This document shows, piece after piece, positions 43,783-52,739 of a DNA stretch of 64,000 nucleotides. The stretch lies in assembly GCA_015234425.1 (NCBI GenBank), contig JADGNE010000043.1, positions 62,001 through 126,000 on the forward strand, given 5' to 3'. Source of the DNA: Devosia sp. GTDB taxonomy: Bacteria; Pseudomonadota; Alphaproteobacteria; Rhizobiales; Devosiaceae. A program made the position numbers and the translations under genes. Numbering within the stretch: position 1 is the first letter of the stretch; each line of letters begins with the position of its first letter. The notes below the pieces were generated by a model. It made no database searches. It was given only the letters and a program-made list of their open reading frames with translations, and was not told where the DNA came from.

Positions 43783-44844
43783 TCACTCCACAGGCAGGAT
43801 GGTGCACTGCTCGGGGACGGGGACGAGCTTGGCGTTGGCGCCGGGCTCGAGGATGCGGGTGAGGGGGCCGTTGGCGAGGAGGGCGCCGGCGGGGCTTTCG
43901 GCCTGGTATTGGTAGGCGCGGCCGAGATAGGTGCGCAGGCCAAGCGTTGCCGGGATGCCTTCGGCGGCCATGTCGTCGGTGACGGCAAGGCCATCGGCGC
44001 GGCAGGCGAGCACGAACTCATCGGGGATTGCGCCGTAATGCTCGAGGCTGAGCGTGAGGCGAACGCCACCGGCAGCTTCGGCCGTGATCTGGGCGTCGTC
44101 GCGGGTGACAACCTTCATGGGCACGAGGTTTTCGAAGCCGACGAAGCGGGCGACGAAGGCATTGGCCGGACGCTGGTAAAGATTTTCCGGCGTGTCGAGC
44201 TGCATGATCTTGCCCGCGTGCATGATGGCGACGCGATCCGAGATCGAGAAGGCTTCTTCCTGGTCGTGGGTGACATAGACCGAGGTCGTGCCATTGGCGC
44301 GCTGGAGCTTGCGGATTTCGACGCGCATGTCGACGCGCAGCTTGGCGTCGAGGTTTGACAGCGGCTCATCGAACATGAGCAGGGGCGGCTCGATGACGAG
44401 GGCCCGGGCGAGTGCCACGCGCTGCTTCTGGCCACCCGAGAGAGCTCCGGGCAGACGTTCGGCGAGATGGTCAAGACCGACGCGCTCGAGCATGGCCTTG
44501 ACGCGCTTGGTCTTGGCTTCGCCGGATACGCCGCGCTGCTTGAGGCCGAAGCCGACATTGTCGGCGACGGTCAGGTGCGGGAAGAGCGCATAGTTTTGGA
44601 AGACGAGGCCGATGTCGCGCTGATGGGCGGGCAGGCGGGTGAGATCCTTGCCGCCGAGCGTGATGGTGCCCGAAGTCGGCTGCAGGAAGCCGGCGACGAG
44701 GCGCAGGGTCGTGGTCTTGCCACAGCCCGAGGCGCCGAGCAGCGAGACCAGTTCACCCTCTGCGATATCGAGCGACAGGTCTTCGAGAACCTTGGTCTGG
44801 CCGTAGTGGGCGGTGATGTTGCGGATGGAAAGCGGTTTGGTCAC
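43783..44844 (-). CDS. Polyamine/organo-compound ABC transporter ATPase, PotA type
   Basis: The 353-residue ATPase has Walker A GASGCGKT, Q-loop VFQNYALFPHLTV, signature LSGGQKQRVALARAL, Walker B LLMFDEPLSNLD and H-loop YVTHDQEEAFSIS. A C-terminal TOBE_2 regulatory domain (about 275-350) follows. It couples ATP hydrolysis to the two PotBC-type permeases. GTG 44844 is chosen because GAGG precedes it by 7 bases and homology starts there; it lies 10 bp after the permease stop. Confidence 0.92.
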   Translation of the reverse strand: MTKPLSIRNITAHYGQTKVLEDLSLDIAEGELVSLLGASGCGKTTTLRLVAGFLQPTSGTITLGGKDLTRLPAHQRDIGLVFQNYALFPHLTVADNVGFGLKQRGVSGEAKTKRVKAMLERVGLDHLAERLPGALSGGQKQRVALARALVIEPPLLMFDEPLSNLDAKLRVDMRVEIRKLQRANGTTSVYVTHDQEEAFSISDRVAIMHAGKIMQLDTPENLYQRPANAFVARFVGFENLVPMKVVTRDDAQITAEAAGGVRLTLSLEHYGAIPDEFVLACRADGLAVTDDMAAEGIPATLGLRTYLGRAYQYQAESPAGALLANGPLTRILEPGANAKLVPVPEQCTILPVE

Positions 44845-44854
44845 GGCAAGACCT

Positions 44855-45643
44855 CTATTTGGCAAGGAAGGTGAGGCCCAGGGTGCGCTCGACAATGGCC
44901 ATCACGGCCACGGTGAGCACCATGAGCAGCACCGAAACCGAAGCCACGGTGGGATCGAAGAATTGCTCCATATGAGCAAGCAGCTGAATAGGCAGGGTCG
45001 AAATGCCCGGTCCGGTGAGGAAGATCGAGATCGACACGTCGTTGATCGAGGTGATGAAGGCCAGGATGAACGCGGCGATGACGCCCGAGCGGACATTGGG
45101 CAGGAGCACGGTGAAGAAGGTCTTCAGCGGCGGCGAGCCCAGGCTGATCGCGGCTTCCTCGATGGAGAAGTCGAAGGAGGCGAGCGAGGCCGAAATGACG
45201 CGGATCACGTAGGGCAGGATCAGGATCGTGTGGCCGATGATCAGCGAGATGAAGATCGGCGCATTGAACTGGAAGGCGAGGTTTTTCAGGAGCGAGAAAC
45301 CCAGCACCAGCTCGGGCACCAGCACCGGCAGCACGAACAGCGTCGACAGCCAGCCGGGAAGCTGGATGCGATAACGGCTCATGGCGTAGGACGCGGGGAT
45401 GCCGATCAGGAGGGCGATGAAGGTGGAGATAACAGCCACCTGCAGGCTCGTGGTGATCGTGCGCCGGAAGGCGTCGATGGCAAAGATGTTCTCGAACCAG
45501 CGCAGGCTCAGCCCCTGCGGCGGGAAGGTGAGATAGGTGGTGTCGCTCAGCGCGGAGCCGACGACGATGACAAGCGGCCCGACCAGGAAGAAGAATACCA
45601 GGACGGTAAAGCCGATGAGTGCGGGATGGAGTTTTGTGGGCAT
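44855..45643 (-). CDS. ABC transporter permease, PotC type
   Basis: The 262-residue permease has six predicted membrane helices. The EAA motif is EEAAISLGSPPLKTFFTVLL, and a typical early segment is FFLVGPLVIVVGSALSD. The N-terminus is short (MPTKLHP). Its ATG shares a base with the PotB-type stop (TGATG), so the two permeases are translationally coupled. Confidence 0.92.
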   Translation of the reverse strand: MPTKLHPALIGFTVLVFFFLVGPLVIVVGSALSDTTYLTFPPQGLSLRWFENIFAIDAFRRTITTSLQVAVISTFIALLIGIPASYAMSRYRIQLPGWLSTLFVLPVLVPELVLGFSLLKNLAFQFNAPIFISLIIGHTILILPYVIRVISASLASFDFSIEEAAISLGSPPLKTFFTVLLPNVRSGVIAAFILAFITSINDVSISIFLTGPGISTLPIQLLAHMEQFFDPTVASVSVLLMVLTVAVMAIVERTLGLTFLAK

Positions 45644-46467
45644 CAGACGGTCATCGGGTTGAGGCGGCGAGCCGCTGCGTTCATCGCCATGACAATGGCA
45701 ATCGTGAAGACCACCATGATGGCCGCGATGGTGGAGGCGCTGACCCAGTCAAAGGTGACCATGGCCTGCTGATACATGAGGGTGCCCATCATCATCACCT
45801 GTTCGCCGCCGAGGAGTTGTGGCGTGGCGTAGGAGGTGAAGCTGCCGGTGAAGACCAGCACGGCGCCGACGATGAGGCCGGGCACGGCGAGCGGCAGGAT
45901 GACCTGGGAGAAGGTAGCGGTCGGCTTGGCGCCCAGCGAGGCGGACGCCTGGATGAGATCATCCGGGATGGCTTCCAAAACGCCGACAAGCGTCAGGATC
46001 ATCAGGGGCACGAAGAGATAGACCATGGCCACGATGACGGAGCCCTGGGTGTAGAGCATCTGCAAGGGCTCGGCGATGATGCCGAGATTGACCAGCGTCG
46101 AGTTGAGGATGCCGTTCTTGCCCAGGATGATGAGCCAGGCAAAGGAGCGGACCACGACGCCGGTGAGCAGCGGGAAGACGGCGGCGATGATCAGGATGGA
46201 CTTGAGCCAGCCCGGTGCGCGCGAGACCACATAGGCGGTGATGAAGCCGACAACGAGGGCAATGGCGGTGACAATCAGCGACACATTGATGGTGCGCATC
46301 AGCACGGTACGACGGAAGCCGCTGCCGAAGAAGGCCTGATAGGTGGCGAAGGGGCCACCGGGCGTGCCGAAGGTGGTGTAGATGGTGGCGGCGACGGGGG
46401 CCACCAGGCCCAGAAGGACCAACAGGGTAGCGGGCGATGCCAGCGTCCAGCCTGCGAAGCGTTTCAT
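45643..46467 (-). CDS. ABC transporter permease, PotB type
   Basis: The 274-residue permease has six helices, with the EAA loop in QASASLGAKPTATFSQVILP and the periplasmic-side segment VSRAPGWLKSILIIAAVFPL. It forms a heterodimer with the PotC-type protein. A 259-bp gap with two hairpins separates it from the binding-protein gene upstream. Confidence 0.92.
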   Translation of the reverse strand: MKRFAGWTLASPATLLVLLGLVAPVAATIYTTFGTPGGPFATYQAFFGSGFRRTVLMRTINVSLIVTAIALVVGFITAYVVSRAPGWLKSILIIAAVFPLLTGVVVRSFAWLIILGKNGILNSTLVNLGIIAEPLQMLYTQGSVIVAMVYLFVPLMILTLVGVLEAIPDDLIQASASLGAKPTATFSQVILPLAVPGLIVGAVLVFTGSFTSYATPQLLGGEQVMMMGTLMYQQAMVTFDWVSASTIAAIMVVFTIAIVMAMNAAARRLNPMTV

Positions 46468-46493
46468 ATTCTCGCCTTCACAATGACGGTGCG

Positions 46494-46508
46494 CCCGCCA
46501 CTGGCGGG
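46494..46508. repeat. Short CCCGCC-ACT-GGCGGG hairpin
   Basis: It is a perfect 6-bp stem 27-41 bp before the PotB-type start codon, in the gap between binding-protein and permease genes. It is probably a structural element of the polycistronic message. Confidence 0.35.
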
Positions 46509-46685
46509 GCCTCTTTCCTGCGGAACAGGAATTTGATCGGATTGCGGTGTACTACAGGAAGTCATACCCGCTGGGAAATGGCTCAGCACCGCGGGTTCAG
46601 TGCCTTATCGTCACACCCCGGTTACGGTAGCGACGCCCAATCGGCGCTGTGATCGTGTCGCCAGCGGACAGCAGGTGGTGCGAGG

Positions 46686-46717
46686 AAAAAGGGCATGGCG
46701 GAAAAACCGCCACGCCC
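46686..46717 (-). terminator. Hairpin with T-tract after the binding-protein gene
   Basis: GGGCATGGCGG pairs with CCGCCACGCCC (one A-C mismatch) around AAAAA. On the minus strand it is followed by TTTTT. It is probably a partial terminator that keeps binding-protein expression above permease expression. Confidence 0.75.
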
Positions 46718-46726
46718 CAGAATGCA

Positions 46727-47764
46727 TTACATGCCGAAGATTTCGTTCCAGCGATCAACCCAGCCGCCCTTGGCTGCGTTCATCTTGACGTAATCGACGC
46801 GCTGCAGGCCTTCGATGACGTCAGCGCCATAGGTCCAGAGCGAAGCCTGTTCCGGGGTCAGCGTGACGGCCTTGGCGACCGGAGCGTCCACACCCTGTTC
46901 GGCCAGCTGCTGCTGGATTTCAGGGGAGAGGATGAAGTTGATGAACTCGTGGGCCAGTTCCGGCTCGGCGGCGCCCTTCGGAATATTGACCGTGTTCAGC
47001 GTCGCGATCGAGCCCTCGTCGAGGTCAGCCCAGACGACGGACGGAACCGCAGCCTGGATCTGTGCCAGGGTGAAGTCCTGCGCGATGGCAGCAGTGATCT
47101 CGCCAGTCGAGAAGAGGTTAATCATCTCCGAGCCGGTGTTGTAGTTCTTGACCACATTCGGCTTGAGGGTTTCGACGCCGGCAAAGGCGCTGTCGGCGTT
47201 CTCGAAAGCGTCGACGCCTTCATGATCGCCGGCCTTCATCACGACCATCGGGCCGGCCGTGGTGGTGATGCCGGGGAGCGACAGCGAGGAGGCGAGGTCT
47301 TCGCGCCACAGGTCGTTCCACGAGGTGATCGGGTTTTCGAGCTTGGCGCTGTCATAGACGATGCCGACGCGGCCGATGGTGTAGGCCGGGCCGTAGCCGC
47401 CCTGCGGATCCTTGGCGAGGTCGTAGATACCTTCTAGGTTCGGGATCTTGGACGGGTCGATCTTCTGGAACACGCCCAGCTCGATGCCCTGCTGGCTGAA
47501 GCTGTCGGAGAAATAGGCAACGTCGACACCGGCGCCGTTGCGGATCTGGAGCTTGTTCAGGCGCTCGCCGTTATTGCCAGTCTCGAACTGGATCTCGCAA
47601 CCGCACTGCTCGCGGAAGGGGGCCAGAACGATGGATTCCAGCTTTTCGCCGTTAAAACCCCACCAGGAGATGGTAAGTGTCTTGGTCTGGGCGAAGGCCG
47701 GAGTGGCAAATGCGGTGGTGGCGGCAAGACCAAGCGCGAGAGTAGTTGCGACGAACCTTGACAT
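46727..47764 (-). CDS. ABC transporter substrate-binding protein, PotD-like
   Basis: The 345-residue exported protein has a signal peptide (about 1-26, PAFAQ). The mature part is a class-II-like binding protein of the PotD/iron-binding type: LTISWWGFNGEKLESIVLAP, GVDVAYFSDSF, GPAYTIGRVGIVYDS and LAHEFINFILSPEIQQQLAE. A CGC motif (EQCGCEIQ) may form a disulfide. It delivers a polyamine or other small cation or organic ligand to the PotABC-type machinery. The ligand is not identifiable, and neighbouring nucleoside enzymes suggest nucleoside-like compounds as an alternative. Confidence 0.88.
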   Translation of the reverse strand: MSRFVATTLALGLAATTAFATPAFAQTKTLTISWWGFNGEKLESIVLAPFREQCGCEIQFETGNNGERLNKLQIRNGAGVDVAYFSDSFSQQGIELGVFQKIDPSKIPNLEGIYDLAKDPQGGYGPAYTIGRVGIVYDSAKLENPITSWNDLWREDLASSLSLPGITTTAGPMVVMKAGDHEGVDAFENADSAFAGVETLKPNVVKNYNTGSEMINLFSTGEITAAIAQDFTLAQIQAAVPSVVWADLDEGSIATLNTVNIPKGAAEPELAHEFINFILSPEIQQQLAEQGVDAPVAKAVTLTPEQASLWTYGADVIEGLQRVDYVKMNAAKGGWVDRWNEIFGM

Positions 47765-47929
47765 TTATTGAGTCCCTTTTCCCTCGGGTGAGGCACCGCG
47801 AGGCAAGCTGATAGTTGATGTCCCTGCGGAAGGGAGCCTATTTTTTCAGCGCTTGTAATACAAGGTTAATTCTTGGGCTTTGCCTGTGGAGTCTGTGGCA
47901 AAGCGGAATTTGTCGCAGGGGAAAGGCGT

Positions 47930-48397
47930 CTACTCGGCGTCGTCCTTGACCGCCTCCATCGAGACATGGGTGGAGGTGTGGGCGACATGGGGCAGGGCAG
48001 AGAGTTTTTCGCCCAGCACTTCGCGATAGGCGGCGATGTCCTTGGTGCGTACTTTCAGGAGATAATCGAAGCTCGAGGCGATCATATGGGCCTGTTCGAC
48101 CTCGGGCAGCGCACGCACGGCCTTGTTGAAGGCAGCGAGCGCAGCCTTGCGGGTGTCGGAGAGTTTGACCTCGACGAAGGCGACATGCGGCAGGCCCAGG
48201 CGCTCGGGATCGATGACGGCGCGATAGCCCAGAATATAGCCTTCGGCCTCGAGCCGCTTGATGCGCGCCTGGCACGGAGTCTTGGATAAATTCACCCGGC
48301 GGCTCAACTCGGCTATGCTGAGACGGCCGTCGCGGGAGAGCTCATCGAGGATGCGCCGGTCGATCTGGTCCAAAGTCTCGTGAGTTACGGTTTTCAT
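47930..48397 (-). CDS. putR: Lrp/AsnC-family regulator of putA
   Basis: The 155-residue regulator has an N-terminal HTH (LDQIDRRILDELSRDGRLSI, then AELSRRVNLSKTPCQARIKR) and a C-terminal RAM/AsnC ligand domain (about 75-145: HVAFVEVKLSD and MIASSFDYLLKVRTKD). It is divergent from putA with a 116-bp shared region. In Rhizobiales and Rhodobacterales such PutR proteins activate putA with proline as the inducer. ATG 48397 is preferred over an upstream in-frame start at 48433 that lies in the operator region. Confidence 0.92.
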   Translation of the reverse strand: MKTVTHETLDQIDRRILDELSRDGRLSIAELSRRVNLSKTPCQARIKRLEAEGYILGYRAVIDPERLGLPHVAFVEVKLSDTRKAALAAFNKAVRALPEVEQAHMIASSFDYLLKVRTKDIAAYREVLGEKLSALPHVAHTSTHVSMEAVKDDAE

Positions 48398-48403
48398 GGT
48401 CGT

Positions 48404-48473
48404 TTCGCCTGTCTGACGCCATGATATTATCATTGGTGGACGTGCTTTCCCAGATGATCAGGCGAAACGCCTG
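48404..48473. promoter_or_regulatory. putR-putA operator candidates
   Basis: The divergent region holds ATGATATTATCAT (48421-48433, palindrome with a central T) and CAGGCG-AAA-CGCCTG (48459-48473, perfect). GTTTCGCC at 48403-48410 recurs inverted as GGCGAAAC at 48461-48468. These repeats fit Lrp-type multi-site binding. Confidence 0.5.
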
Positions 48474-48513
48474 TCACAGCTCTGGCATATCTGTTGGCAA
48501 CGCTTTTTGAGTG

Positions 48514-51500
48514 ATGTCCATGACTGATATCGACGCCATCCGCGCGACAATGCGCGCCCGCATCTACGCAGACGAGAACCAGCTGGTGCCCCAGCTGATC
48601 GAAGCCACCGGCCTTGACGAGGCGCAGCGGCGCGCCGTTTCGGCCCATGCCGAGCAATTGGTGACGACGGTCCGCAGCGGCAACAAGCTCGGGCTGATGG
48701 AAAGCTTCCTAGCCGAATATGGTCTGGCGACCGATGAAGGCGTGGCGCTGATGTCGCTGGCCGAGGCGCTGCTTCGCGTGCCGGATGCCGAGACCGTCGA
48801 TGCGCTGATCCACGACAAGGTGGGCGGTTCGGACTGGGCGAGCCATTTTGGCGGCTCGTCCAACCAGCTGGTCAACTTCTCGTCCTGGGCGCTGAGCCTG
48901 ACGGCCGATGTATTGGGCGATCCGGAAGTAGGCCCCAAGAACGCGCTGCACCGCGCGATCGCCCGTCTGGGCGAACCGGTGATCCGCACCGCGGTGGCGC
49001 AGGCCATGCGCGTTCTGGGCAGCCAGTTTGTCTTTGGCCGCACCATCGACGAGGCGATCAGCAATGCCAAGAAGCCTGAGGCTCTGGGCTATCGCTATTC
49101 CTATGACATGCTGGGCGAGGCCGCACGCACCAGCGAGGACGCCGAACGCTACTTTCAATCCTATGCCAGCGCCATTGCGAGCCTTGCGCCGCACTGCACT
49201 TCGGCTTCCGTGCGCGACAACCCGGGCATTTCGGTAAAGCTCTCGGCGCTGCATCCGCGCTATGAATTCGCCAAGCGCGAGCGGGTGCTGACCGAACTTG
49301 TGGACTCCACCCGCAAGCTGGCGCTGGCCGCCCGCGCTGCCAATATGAGTTTCAACATCGATGCGGAGGAAGCCGACCGGCTCGACCTCTCGATGGAGAT
49401 CATCGAGGCCGTGCTTGCAACGCCCGAACTGGCCGGCTGGGATGGATTTGGCATCGTCGTGCAGGCCTATGGCAAGCGCGCGTTGCCGCTGATCGACTGG
49501 CTGGAAGCGACGGCCGCCCGTCTTGATCGCAAGATCATGGTGCGCCTGGTCAAGGGCGCCTATTGGGACGCCGAAGTGAAGCGGGCCCAGGTGCTGGGTC
49601 TCGACGGCTTCCCGGTTTATACCCGCAAGGCGACGACCGACGTCAGCTATATCGCGGCTGCGCGGAAACTGTTCAGCTGCGCGCATATCTACCCGCAGTT
49701 TGCCTCGCATAATGCTCACACGGCGGCAGCAGTGCTGCATCTCGCCTCCGAAGCCGGTCGCTTCAACGACAGCTACGAATTCCAGCGCTTGCATGGCATG
49801 GGCGAACGCCTGCATGAAGTGCTGCGGACCAATCATTCGACCCGCACGCGCATCTATGCTCCGGTCGGCGCGCACAAGGACCTGCTCGCCTATCTCGTGC
49901 GGCGCCTGCTCGAGAACGGCGCCAATGGCTCCTTCGTCTATCAGATCGCCGACGAGGATATTCCGGCCTCGCAGGTGGCCGAGGACCCGATCGGCAAGCT
50001 CCTGGCGCTCGATACCTTCGCCAACCCGGCCATCCCCGCGCCCAAGGACATCTTTGGCGGTCGGACGAACTCGGCTGGTCTCGATATCACCGACCCGGTA
50101 GCGCTGGGCGCTGTCGACGCCGAGCGGACAAAGTTCCGCGCGCACAAGTGGGTCGCAACGACGATCCCCACGTCCGCCGGTCTGGGCGAGGCCGCAGGCA
50201 CTGCGGCTCCCGTGATCAATCCGGCCGATCCGCAGGATGTGGTTGGCCATGTCGTGGCGGCGACCGCAGGCGATGTGACGGCGGCCATCACGGCAGCGGC
50301 GGCATCGAACTGGGCATGGACGCCTGTCGGCAGCCGCGCAGCAGCCCTCCGCAAGACGGCTGATCTCTATGAGGCCCACCGGGCGGAGCTGTTCGCACTC
50401 CTCGCCCGCGAAGCCGGCAAGAGCTGGTCGGACGCGGTGGCCGAAGTGCGGGAGGCCGTAGACTTCCTGCGCTACTACGCGGCCCAGGCAGAGCAGGGCG
50501 AACTGGGCGCGCCGCGCGGCGTCTTCGCGGCGATCTCGCCGTGGAATTTTCCGCTGGCCATTTTCACCGGCCAGATTGCGGCAGCCCTGGTGGCCGGCAA
50601 TGCCGTGGTGGCAAAGCCCGCGCCGCAGACGCCGCTGATCGCCTACCGCGCCGTGCAGATGATGCATGAGGCGGGTATCGCGGCAGACGCCATCCATCTG
50701 GTGCCGGGTGGCCCGGATGTGGGCACGGCCCTGACCTCGGACAGCCGGATCGCCGGCGTGGCCTTTACCGGCTCGCTGCCGACGGCGCATCGCATCGATC
50801 GCGCCATGGCGGAAAACCTCGACCCCAAGGCGCCGCTGATCGCCGAGACGGGCGGGCTCAATGCCATGATCGTCGACTCGACCGCGCTGCCGGAGCAGGC
50901 GGTGCGCGATATCCTCGCATCGGCGTTCCAGTCGGCCGGCCAGCGCTGTTCGGCGCTACGCGTGCTCTATGTGCAGGACGATGCGGCCGAGCGCACGCTG
51001 ACCATGCTCAAGGGCGCCATGGATGAGCTGACGCTGGGTAACCCCTGGGATCTGGCGACCGATATCGGCCCGATCATCGACCAGCCGGCGCGCGAGAAAA
51101 TCGAGAATTATCTCCGCGTGAACGCCCGTAAGGTGATCCACGCCCTCAAGGCGCCTGCCACGGGCAATTTCGTTGCGCCCAGCGTGGTGAAAGTGTCGGG
51201 CGTCGAAGAGATCCCCGAGGAAATCTTCGGGCCCGTCCTGCATGTGGCGACCTTCAAGGCCGACGAAATCGACAAGGTGATCGCGGCGATCAATGCCTCT
51301 GGCTATGGCCTGACTTTTGGCATGCACACGCGCATTTCGAGCCGGGTGAAGAAGGTGTCCGCCGCGGTCAAGGCCGGCAATATCTACATCAACCGCAACC
51401 AGATCGGTGCCGTGGTGGGTAGCCAGCCGTTTGGTGGCGAGGGGCTTTCGGGCACCGGCCCCAAGGCGGGCGGTCCGCACTATCTGCCGCGCTTTACCAC

Positions 51501-51903
51501 CGGCTATGCCGAGCCGCAGGCAGGTGCGCTGACGCTGCCGGGACCGACCGGCGAGAGCAATACGCTTTATGTTGCGCCGCGTGGGACGGTGCTCTGCCTT
51601 GGGCCAAGCGGACAGGATCTGGTGACCCAGCGCCGCATTGCTGAAACGGCTGGTTGCGTGCCGCTGGTGGTGCCGGTTGATCTTGAGATGCTGGCAAATG
51701 CCACGACCTTTGAGGCAGTGGCGTTTTTCGGCGAGGGCGATGATCTCGCAGCCGTGCGCAAGGCCCTGGCCGGCCGCGATGGGGCTATCCTGCCCCTGCT
51801 GACGAGCCCCGGCGACGTGGCCCGACTGCAGCTCGAGCGGCAGGTGTGTATCGACACGACCGCCGCCGGCGGGAATGCCAGCCTGATGGCAGAAGCCGGT
51901 TAA
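48514..51903 (+). CDS. putA: Bifunctional proline dehydrogenase / P5C dehydrogenase
   Basis: The 1129-residue enzyme oxidises proline to glutamate. N-terminal FAD-dependent proline dehydrogenase barrel (about 130-480) includes KLSALHPRYEF and MVRLVKGAYWDAEVKRAQ. The C-terminal aldehyde dehydrogenase (about 560-1020) has ISPWNFPLAIFTGQIAAAL, catalytic Glu778 in ETGGLN and Cys812 in GQRCSALR, and the late FGGEGLSGTGPKAGGPHYL. A short tail domain (about 1030-1129) follows. There is no ribbon-helix-helix DNA-binding N-terminus, so it is not self-regulated; PutR does that. GTG 48511 and ATG 48520 are alternative starts. Confidence 0.96.
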   Translation: MSMTDIDAIRATMRARIYADENQLVPQLIEATGLDEAQRRAVSAHAEQLVTTVRSGNKLGLMESFLAEYGLATDEGVALMSLAEALLRVPDAETVDALIHDKVGGSDWASHFGGSSNQLVNFSSWALSLTADVLGDPEVGPKNALHRAIARLGEPVIRTAVAQAMRVLGSQFVFGRTIDEAISNAKKPEALGYRYSYDMLGEAARTSEDAERYFQSYASAIASLAPHCTSASVRDNPGISVKLSALHPRYEFAKRERVLTELVDSTRKLALAARAANMSFNIDAEEADRLDLSMEIIEAVLATPELAGWDGFGIVVQAYGKRALPLIDWLEATAARLDRKIMVRLVKGAYWDAEVKRAQVLGLDGFPVYTRKATTDVSYIAAARKLFSCAHIYPQFASHNAHTAAAVLHLASEAGRFNDSYEFQRLHGMGERLHEVLRTNHSTRTRIYAPVGAHKDLLAYLVRRLLENGANGSFVYQIADEDIPASQVAEDPIGKLLALDTFANPAIPAPKDIFGGRTNSAGLDITDPVALGAVDAERTKFRAHKWVATTIPTSAGLGEAAGTAAPVINPADPQDVVGHVVAATAGDVTAAITAAAASNWAWTPVGSRAAALRKTADLYEAHRAELFALLAREAGKSWSDAVAEVREAVDFLRYYAAQAEQGELGAPRGVFAAISPWNFPLAIFTGQIAAALVAGNAVVAKPAPQTPLIAYRAVQMMHEAGIAADAIHLVPGGPDVGTALTSDSRIAGVAFTGSLPTAHRIDRAMAENLDPKAPLIAETGGLNAMIVDSTALPEQAVRDILASAFQSAGQRCSALRVLYVQDDAAERTLTMLKGAMDELTLGNPWDLATDIGPIIDQPAREKIENYLRVNARKVIHALKAPATGNFVAPSVVKVSGVEEIPEEIFGPVLHVATFKADEIDKVIAAINASGYGLTFGMHTRISSRVKKVSAAVKAGNIYINRNQIGAVVGSQPFGGEGLSGTGPKAGGPHYLPRFTTGYAEPQAGALTLPGPTGESNTLYVAPRGTVLCLGPSGQDLVTQRRIAETAGCVPLVVPVDLEMLANATTFEAVAFFGEGDDLAAVRKALAGRDGAILPLLTSPGDVARLQLERQVCIDTTAAGGNASLMAEAG

Positions 51904-51916
51904 AACTGAACGAAAG

Positions 51917-51948
51917 GGGCGGGGGAAATTCTCCCGCCCTTTTCTTTT
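51917..51948 (+). terminator. Rho-independent terminator of putA
   Basis: GGGCGGG and CCCGCCC form the stem core with extra GA/TC pairing around a short loop, followed by TTTTCTTTT. It lies 14 bp past the putA stop. Confidence 0.88.
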
Positions 51949-52013
51949 GGGTGGGAGGCGGGGACGCGAGGTGGTCAACGCATATGAAAATGGGCGGAGG
52001 CCGGGGGCACGCT

Positions 52014-52121
52014 ACCCCCACCTAACCTCCCCCTGATAGGGGGAGGGACGCATCGAGTTTGGTGTGAAGCTGGTGAGCCCCGGAGAACTCCTCCCCTTGT
52101 CAGGGGAGGTTGGGTGGGGGT
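52014..52121. repeat. Long-inverted-end repeat element, copy 2
   Basis: Ends ACCCCCACCTAACCTCCCC (52014-52032) and GGGGAGGTTGGGTGGGGGT (52103-52121) are inverted repeats with one mismatch. Each end contains a small hairpin (e.g. CTCCCCCTGATAGGGGGAG). The core has GCATCGAGTTTGG at 52050-52062. Confidence 0.75.
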
Positions 52122-52141
52122 GGACTTAAAAACCCAAAAAA

Positions 52142-52636
52142 TCAGGCGCGCAGGGCGACCAGCATGGCGAGCTTGGCGGGGATCGAAATGAGATCGCGGA
52201 TCTGCTGCACGCGTTCGGGGGTGTAGTAGTCGGTGACGTCGAGCATGTTGACGGTGCCGACCAGCACGTCGCCGACGATAACGGGCATGTTGACCACCGA
52301 CTGGCAGCCGAGCGAGTTGATCAGCTCATGATCGAAGAAGACCTTGGCGATGTCTTCGATGGTGTTGGCGACGAAATATTCGCGGCGACCGTGCACTACG
52401 TCGAACCAGGGGCCGTAGTTGAGCGGCTTGGTGCCGGAGGCCGGGTAATTGGCGGCATCGCTGGTATAGGCGCGGCGCGACAGCTCGGCGGCCATATCCA
52501 CCTGCATAACGGTGAAGAGCTTTGCGCCGACGGTCGCCTGAACGAGGGTCTGGAGGGCGGTGAACGCCTGCTCGGCAGTCTTTGCCTTGGCGATTGCCAC
52601 GTCGAAAGTGGCGAGAGCGGCCTGGTGGTCAGTCAT
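52142..52636 (-). CDS. Free-standing GAF-domain protein
   Basis: The 164-residue product is essentially one GAF domain: KTAEQAFTALQTLVQATVGA, FTVMQVDMAAELSRRAY, the WFDVVHGRREYFVANTIEDI segment, FFDHELINSLGCQSVVNMPV and a closing strand VGTVNMLDVTDYYTP. Such free GAF proteins bind small ligands; a conserved Cys is in LGCQSVVN. It is probably transcribed with the peptide ABC operon that ends 103 bp upstream and might sense a metabolite of that pathway. ATG 52636 follows AAGGACT; a longer frame to 52864 runs into the ATPase gene and is rejected. Confidence 0.85.
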   Translation of the reverse strand: MTDHQAALATFDVAIAKAKTAEQAFTALQTLVQATVGAKLFTVMQVDMAAELSRRAYTSDAANYPASGTKPLNYGPWFDVVHGRREYFVANTIEDIAKVFFDHELINSLGCQSVVNMPVIVGDVLVGTVNMLDVTDYYTPERVQQIRDLISIPAKLAMLVALRA

Positions 52637-52701
52637 TTTGGCTAGTCCTTGGTCGTGAAAACGTGTGGCATGGAGAGGCTTGCGGCCCTCCACTGCCGGT
52701 C

Positions 52702-52734
52702 CCGCCCCGGGTAGGGGGAGGGGATAGGATTGGC
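52702..52734. repeat. Partial palindromic repeat
   Basis: CCGCCCCGGGTAGGGGGAGG followed by GGATAGGATTGG matches one end of the larger repeat family. It sits between the ABC ATPase and GAF genes. Confidence 0.45.
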
Positions 52735-52739
52735 TCCGG

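Noticed and set aside
48709..50790. Long open frame antisense to putA
   Set aside because: It is a GC3-driven shadow; its composition (His/Arg/Gly-rich) has no family features and putA is unmistakable.
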